NCBI RefSeq assembly: GCF_021245735.1
Contig: NZ_JAJISB010000022.1
Span: 1 to 64,000, forward strand
Length of the DNA: 64,000 nucleotides
Source: Brevibacillus daliensis
GTDB lineage: Bacteria; Bacillota; Bacilli; Brevibacillales; Brevibacillaceae
Direction: 5' to 3'
Part shown: positions 62,389-64,000 of the stretch, in pieces
How the letters are laid out: each line of letters starts with the position of its first letter
How positions within the stretch are numbered: position 1 is the stretch's first letter
Program-made: the position numbers and the translations under genes
Notes under the pieces: model-generated
Databases searched by the model: none
The model's input: only the letters and a program-made list of their open reading frames with translations
What the model was told of the DNA's origin: nothing

Positions 62389-63855
62389 TTACATTTCTTC
62401 CAAAATTCTTTTCACAATCGCGCTAATCAATTGTTCTTTATCAAGATTGCTGATTGTTGATGTGTTGTCTTGAGCAGGCTCTTCTTTCAAGTCTTCCAAT
62501 TCACGTAAGCCGAAAGTCACTTTTCTGGTGTTCATCAGGTGAAGTGGACTAACGTTATCAGAAGTGGAACCCCCACCAATAGCACCGCAACCAAGTGTTA
62601 ATGCTGGTGCAATAGCAGTAGATGCTCCAATTCCGCCTAGAGTACCTGGTGTATTAACCAACAGGCGAGAAACTGGCATGTGTAGACCGAAGTAGCGGAT
62701 GATCTCATCATTCTCAGAATGAATCGTCATAGTGTGACCAGCACCCTCAGAATGAAGGATCTCTGCACAACGTTCGCTAGCTGCTTTCCAATCTTCTTCC
62801 ACATAGAAAGCAAGAATTGGTCCAAGCTTTTCACGGGAATAAGGAACGTTATGTCCTACACGTGTTTCATGTGCAATCAGAACACGTGTCCCAGCAGGAA
62901 TTTGTAGATTTGCCAGGCTGGCAATGTGTTCTACGCTCTTTCCTACGATTTGTGGATTCATTGATCCATTTGGACGCATGATGAATTTACCTAGCTTGTC
63001 TGCTTCTTCAGTTGATAGGAAGTAAGCACCTTGCTTTGTCAATTCAGCCATAACAGCATCCTTGCTGCATTTTTCAACCACAATGGATTGTTCAGACGCG
63101 CAGATTGTTCCGTTATCAAAAGTCTTGGAATCAATGATACGCTTTACAGCTAATGCGAAATCAGCACTCTTTTCAATGAACGCAGGACCATTACCAGGAC
63201 CTACCCCAATTGCTGGTGTACCAGATGAATAAGCTGCTTTCACCATTGGTGTACCGCCAGTAGCCAGGATTAGAGCAGTATCTTTATGCTTCATCAGTTG
63301 ATCTGTACCTTGAATGCTTGGTACGGAGATGCAAGCGATAGCTCCTTCTGGACATCCTGCTGCCATAGCTGCTTCATTGATAAGTCTTGTTGTCTCCATA
63401 ATGCATTTCAGTGCATTTGGGTGTGGAGAGAACACAATACTGTTTCCAGCTTTAAGAGAGATCATTGCTTTATAGATAACAGTAGATGTTGGGTTAGTAG
63501 AAGGAATTAGAGCAGCAATTACACCTACTGGTACACCAACTTCCATTACCTTGTTCACCTTATCTTCACTAAGGATCCCTACAGTTTTCATATCTTTGAT
63601 AGACTCATAAACATGCTTGGAAGCAAAGGCGTTCTTGATGATTTTATCTTCCCAACGACCAAAGCCTGTTTCTTCATTCGCCATTTTCGCCAGTTTTACA
63701 CGATTCTTGTATCCAGCATCTGCAATAGCTTTCACAATTGCATCGATTTGCTCTTGTGACATAGCTGCTAGTTTGACTTGTGCTTCTTTTGATTTTTTAA
63801 TAAGCGTACGAACTTCCTGAATGGATCTTAGATCTTTATCCAAAGTTTCCATCAT
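62389..63855 (-). CDS. eutE: CoA-acylating acetaldehyde dehydrogenase EutE
   Basis: 488 aa. Nucleotide-binding and catalytic region FDNGTICASEQSIVVEK with the active-site Cys; GVIAALIPSTNPTSTVIYKA is the family block. Converts acetaldehyde to acetyl-CoA. The C-terminal LDKEQLISAIVKRILEEM is an amphipathic helix of encapsulation-peptide type; in enterobacterial EutE it is N-terminal. Confidence 0.95.
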   Translation of the reverse strand: MMETLDKDLRSIQEVRTLIKKSKEAQVKLAAMSQEQIDAIVKAIADAGYKNRVKLAKMANEETGFGRWEDKIIKNAFASKHVYESIKDMKTVGILSEDKVNKVMEVGVPVGVIAALIPSTNPTSTVIYKAMISLKAGNSIVFSPHPNALKCIMETTRLINEAAMAAGCPEGAIACISVPSIQGTDQLMKHKDTALILATGGTPMVKAAYSSGTPAIGVGPGNGPAFIEKSADFALAVKRIIDSKTFDNGTICASEQSIVVEKCSKDAVMAELTKQGAYFLSTEEADKLGKFIMRPNGSMNPQIVGKSVEHIASLANLQIPAGTRVLIAHETRVGHNVPYSREKLGPILAFYVEEDWKAASERCAEILHSEGAGHTMTIHSENDEIIRYFGLHMPVSRLLVNTPGTLGGIGASTAIAPALTLGCGAIGGGSTSDNVSPLHLMNTRKVTFGLRELEDLKEEPAQDNTSTISNLDKEQLISAIVKRILEEM

Positions 63856-63923
63856 TACATCATCCTTCTTTCCCTACTACTTCTAGCTGAGCCAAGTTAG
63901 CAATTATCTGATATGAACCAGCA

Positions 63924-64000
63924 TTATTTTGTTTTTTTTGTTCGTTTGCTTGCTTTTGATGCTAGAGTTTTCTTCGGTTGAACGCTGCCACTCTGTTTAA
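63924..64000 (-). CDS. Partial gene: Lys-rich C-terminal tail of an upstream eut protein
   Basis: The frame entering at the window edge reads KQSGSVQPKKTLASKASK, then RTKKTK and a TAA at 63924-63926. Such basic tails are typical of a BMC-domain shell protein of the EutK/PduK kind placed before eutE. Only about 25 codons are visible. Confidence 0.5.
   Translation of the reverse strand, partial: KQSGSVQPKKTLASKASKRTKKTK

Overview
The window looks like the chromosome of an AT-rich endospore-forming Firmicute of the Bacillales, most like Brevibacillus (inferred). The signs are AT-rich codon use, strong AGGAGG-type ribosome sites with many TTG/GTG starts, TGTGA-N6-TCACA Fnr-type sites, tandem TPP riboswitches, and a Gram-positive-style eut operon. 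I saw no rRNA, tRNA, CRISPR array or prophage. Much of the accessory DNA is decayed: a YD-repeat-like remnant, an IS1182 transposase, a RlaP-type nucleotidyltransferase with one nonsense codon, a GNAT with an internal deletion, an aromatic-acid transporter missing its N terminus, and a NUDIX plus eutQ partial duplication.

Layout. 0-4.2 kb: YD-like remnant, small membrane and exported proteins, an RpiR regulator, and a DUF2089/membrane pair. 4.2-8.3 kb: OmpR-type two-component system divergent from a DUF418 membrane protein. 8.6-11.6 kb: SprT-like metalloprotein, a first RRNPP-type receptor plus pre-pheromone, and IS1182 debris. 11.7-15 kb: nirBD assimilatory/anaerobic nitrite reductase behind an Fnr-type promoter. 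15.2-26.3 kb: RlaP-type pseudogene, then a six-gene operon MoxR ATPase, DUF5682, VWA, DUF4132, SWIM protein and a 98-aa protein; this is the relative of the barely characterised yehL-M-P-I-Q genes of E. coli. 26.5-28.8 kb: two tiny membrane proteins and a second RRNPP receptor plus pre-pheromone, paralogous to the first. 29-36.3 kb: VOC protein, MalY-type C-S lyase, tandem TPP riboswitches with thiD-thiM, lipoprotein, VTT-domain protein, DUF3885 and DUF2238 proteins.

36.4-50.8 kb: a probable aromatic-compound module. Two related Crp/Fnr regulators accompany a 7-gene operon (2-oxoacid:ferredoxin oxidoreductase gamma-delta-alpha-beta, a 96-aa unknown, a cyclase-family hydrolase, a flavin reductase). 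Next come a thioesterase, a single-domain FAD synthetase and an HpaB-type FADH2 monooxygenase, then a SWIM-SNF2 helicase and a broken AAHS aromatic-acid transporter. A testable reading is arylpyruvate oxidation to aryl-acetyl-CoA, hydrolysis, and ring hydroxylation. 50.9-57.5 kb: methyltransferases (one fused to a MerR domain), small enzymes, and a duplicated NUDIX/eutQ segment around a CynX-type transporter. 57.6-64 kb: the distal half of an ethanolamine-utilisation microcompartment operon, read right to left: Lys-rich-tailed protein (partial), eutE, eutM, eutT, pduL/eutD, a flavoprotein-like eut protein, eutN, eutH, eutQ, terminator.

The most promising little-described parts are the MoxR-DUF5682-VWA-DUF4132-SWIM operon and the two RRNPP receptor/peptide pairs on either side of it.
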